Source of the DNA: Pardosa pseudoannulata
Lineage: Eukaryota; Arthropoda; Arachnida; Araneae; Lycosidae
Direction: 5' to 3'
Length of the DNA stretch: 64,000 nucleotides
NCBI GenBank assembly: GCA_032207245.1
Contig: CM063503.1
Location: 110,015,850 to 110,079,849, forward strand
Made by a program: the position numbers and the translations under genes. A model generated the notes under the pieces. The model was not told the DNA's origin, ran no database searches, and worked only from the letters and a program-made list of their open reading frames with translations. Position 1 is the first letter of the stretch, and each line of letters starts with the position of its first letter. Of the stretch, positions 63,669 through 64,000 are shown piece by piece.

Positions 63669-63748
63669 ATTGTGTATGTGTGTGTGTGGGTGTGAGAGTG
63701 AGTGAGAGTGAGAATGAGATAGAGAGAGATAGATAGAGAGAGAGACAT
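63669..63748. repeat. Compound (GT)n(GA)n microsatellite
   Basis: TGTGTG followed by GAGTGA and GATAGAGA units. Confidence 0.85.
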
Positions 63749-63749
63749 G

Positions 63750-63975
63750 TCGTGATCCAGAGTTACGGCGAATGGAAAACAGTCTTCTTGATAATAATAA
63801 TTTTATTAAATCATCGTTTCTTCTAAAAGCAAAACCTGCCCCATTCTCAGAGACACGCGTAGAGTGTTCACAGTTCCATGCCCACGCGGTGATTGAAACT
63901 TATCTGTTTGCAAATAGCACAAAAATGCTTCCGCCTGACCGGATTATCCTAAAAGCTTACGCGAGCGTGGGTCTT
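63750..63975. other. CpG-containing GC-richer segment at window end
   Basis: In contrast to the rest, this block has many CpGs (ACACGCGTAG, CCACGCGGTG, TTACGCGAGCG). No open frame of note. It could be a promoter or 5' UTR, or another repeat end. Nothing ties it to the glutamate receptor except that the receptor's 5' end must lie to this side. Confidence 0.3.
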
Positions 63976-64000
63976 TTTCATTTATTTTATTATTATAAAA

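Overview
The window looks like nuclear DNA of a large, AT-rich arthropod genome, most likely a chelicerate and perhaps a spider. Three things support this: exons with canonical GT-AG introns from an AMPA-type glutamate receptor, a mix of arthropod-type transposable elements, and long (AT)n and (TG)n microsatellites in strongly AT-biased, gene-poor sequence. The species assignment is inference. There is no operon, tRNA gene set, rRNA or CRISPR array.

The only host gene I can support is on the minus strand. Two consecutive exons, at 25391-25543 and 24212-24463, encode the amino-terminal (LIVBP-like) domain of an ionotropic glutamate receptor of the AMPA class. They are separated by a 927-bp phase-1 intron and match in reading phase. 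The signal-peptide exon should lie at higher coordinates. The rest of the receptor should lie at lower coordinates or before base 1. If so, much of the window is intron and 5' flank of this gene.

The rest is intron or intergenic DNA filled with mobile-element debris. From left to right: a tRNA-derived SINE with a perfect 13-bp target-site duplication (3939-4133); a possible piggyBac transposase remnant (5091-5413); the 3' end of a non-LTR retrotransposon with an RNase H domain (19560-20450, minus); a piggyBac-like non-autonomous element with a terminal hairpin (27429-28004); a pair of diverged copies of an unknown repeat (29430-29665 and 49945-50165); a GC-richer insert bracketed by a 13-bp direct repeat (29691-30088); and a second non-LTR fragment with a large internal deletion (33330-34200, minus). 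Then come a tandem segmental duplication of about 1.6-1.8 kb, each half carrying a tRNA-derived SINE (36590-38130 and 38230-40070); a 560-bp near-identical inverted duplication of a decayed coding sequence (46590-47150 and 54107-54668); an LTR-like element inserted inside an (AT)n tract (48772-49077); and a Tc1/mariner-superfamily transposon with both inverted repeats and a broken transposase (55227-56629). Two more local tandem duplications lie at 50815-51900 and 58141-58400.

No intact autonomous element or novel defence or biosynthetic system is visible. The most unusual items are the inverted duplication of an unrecognised coding relic, the SINE-bearing tandem duplication, the LTR embedded in a microsatellite, and the wide Asp-Asp spacing in the mariner-like transposase.
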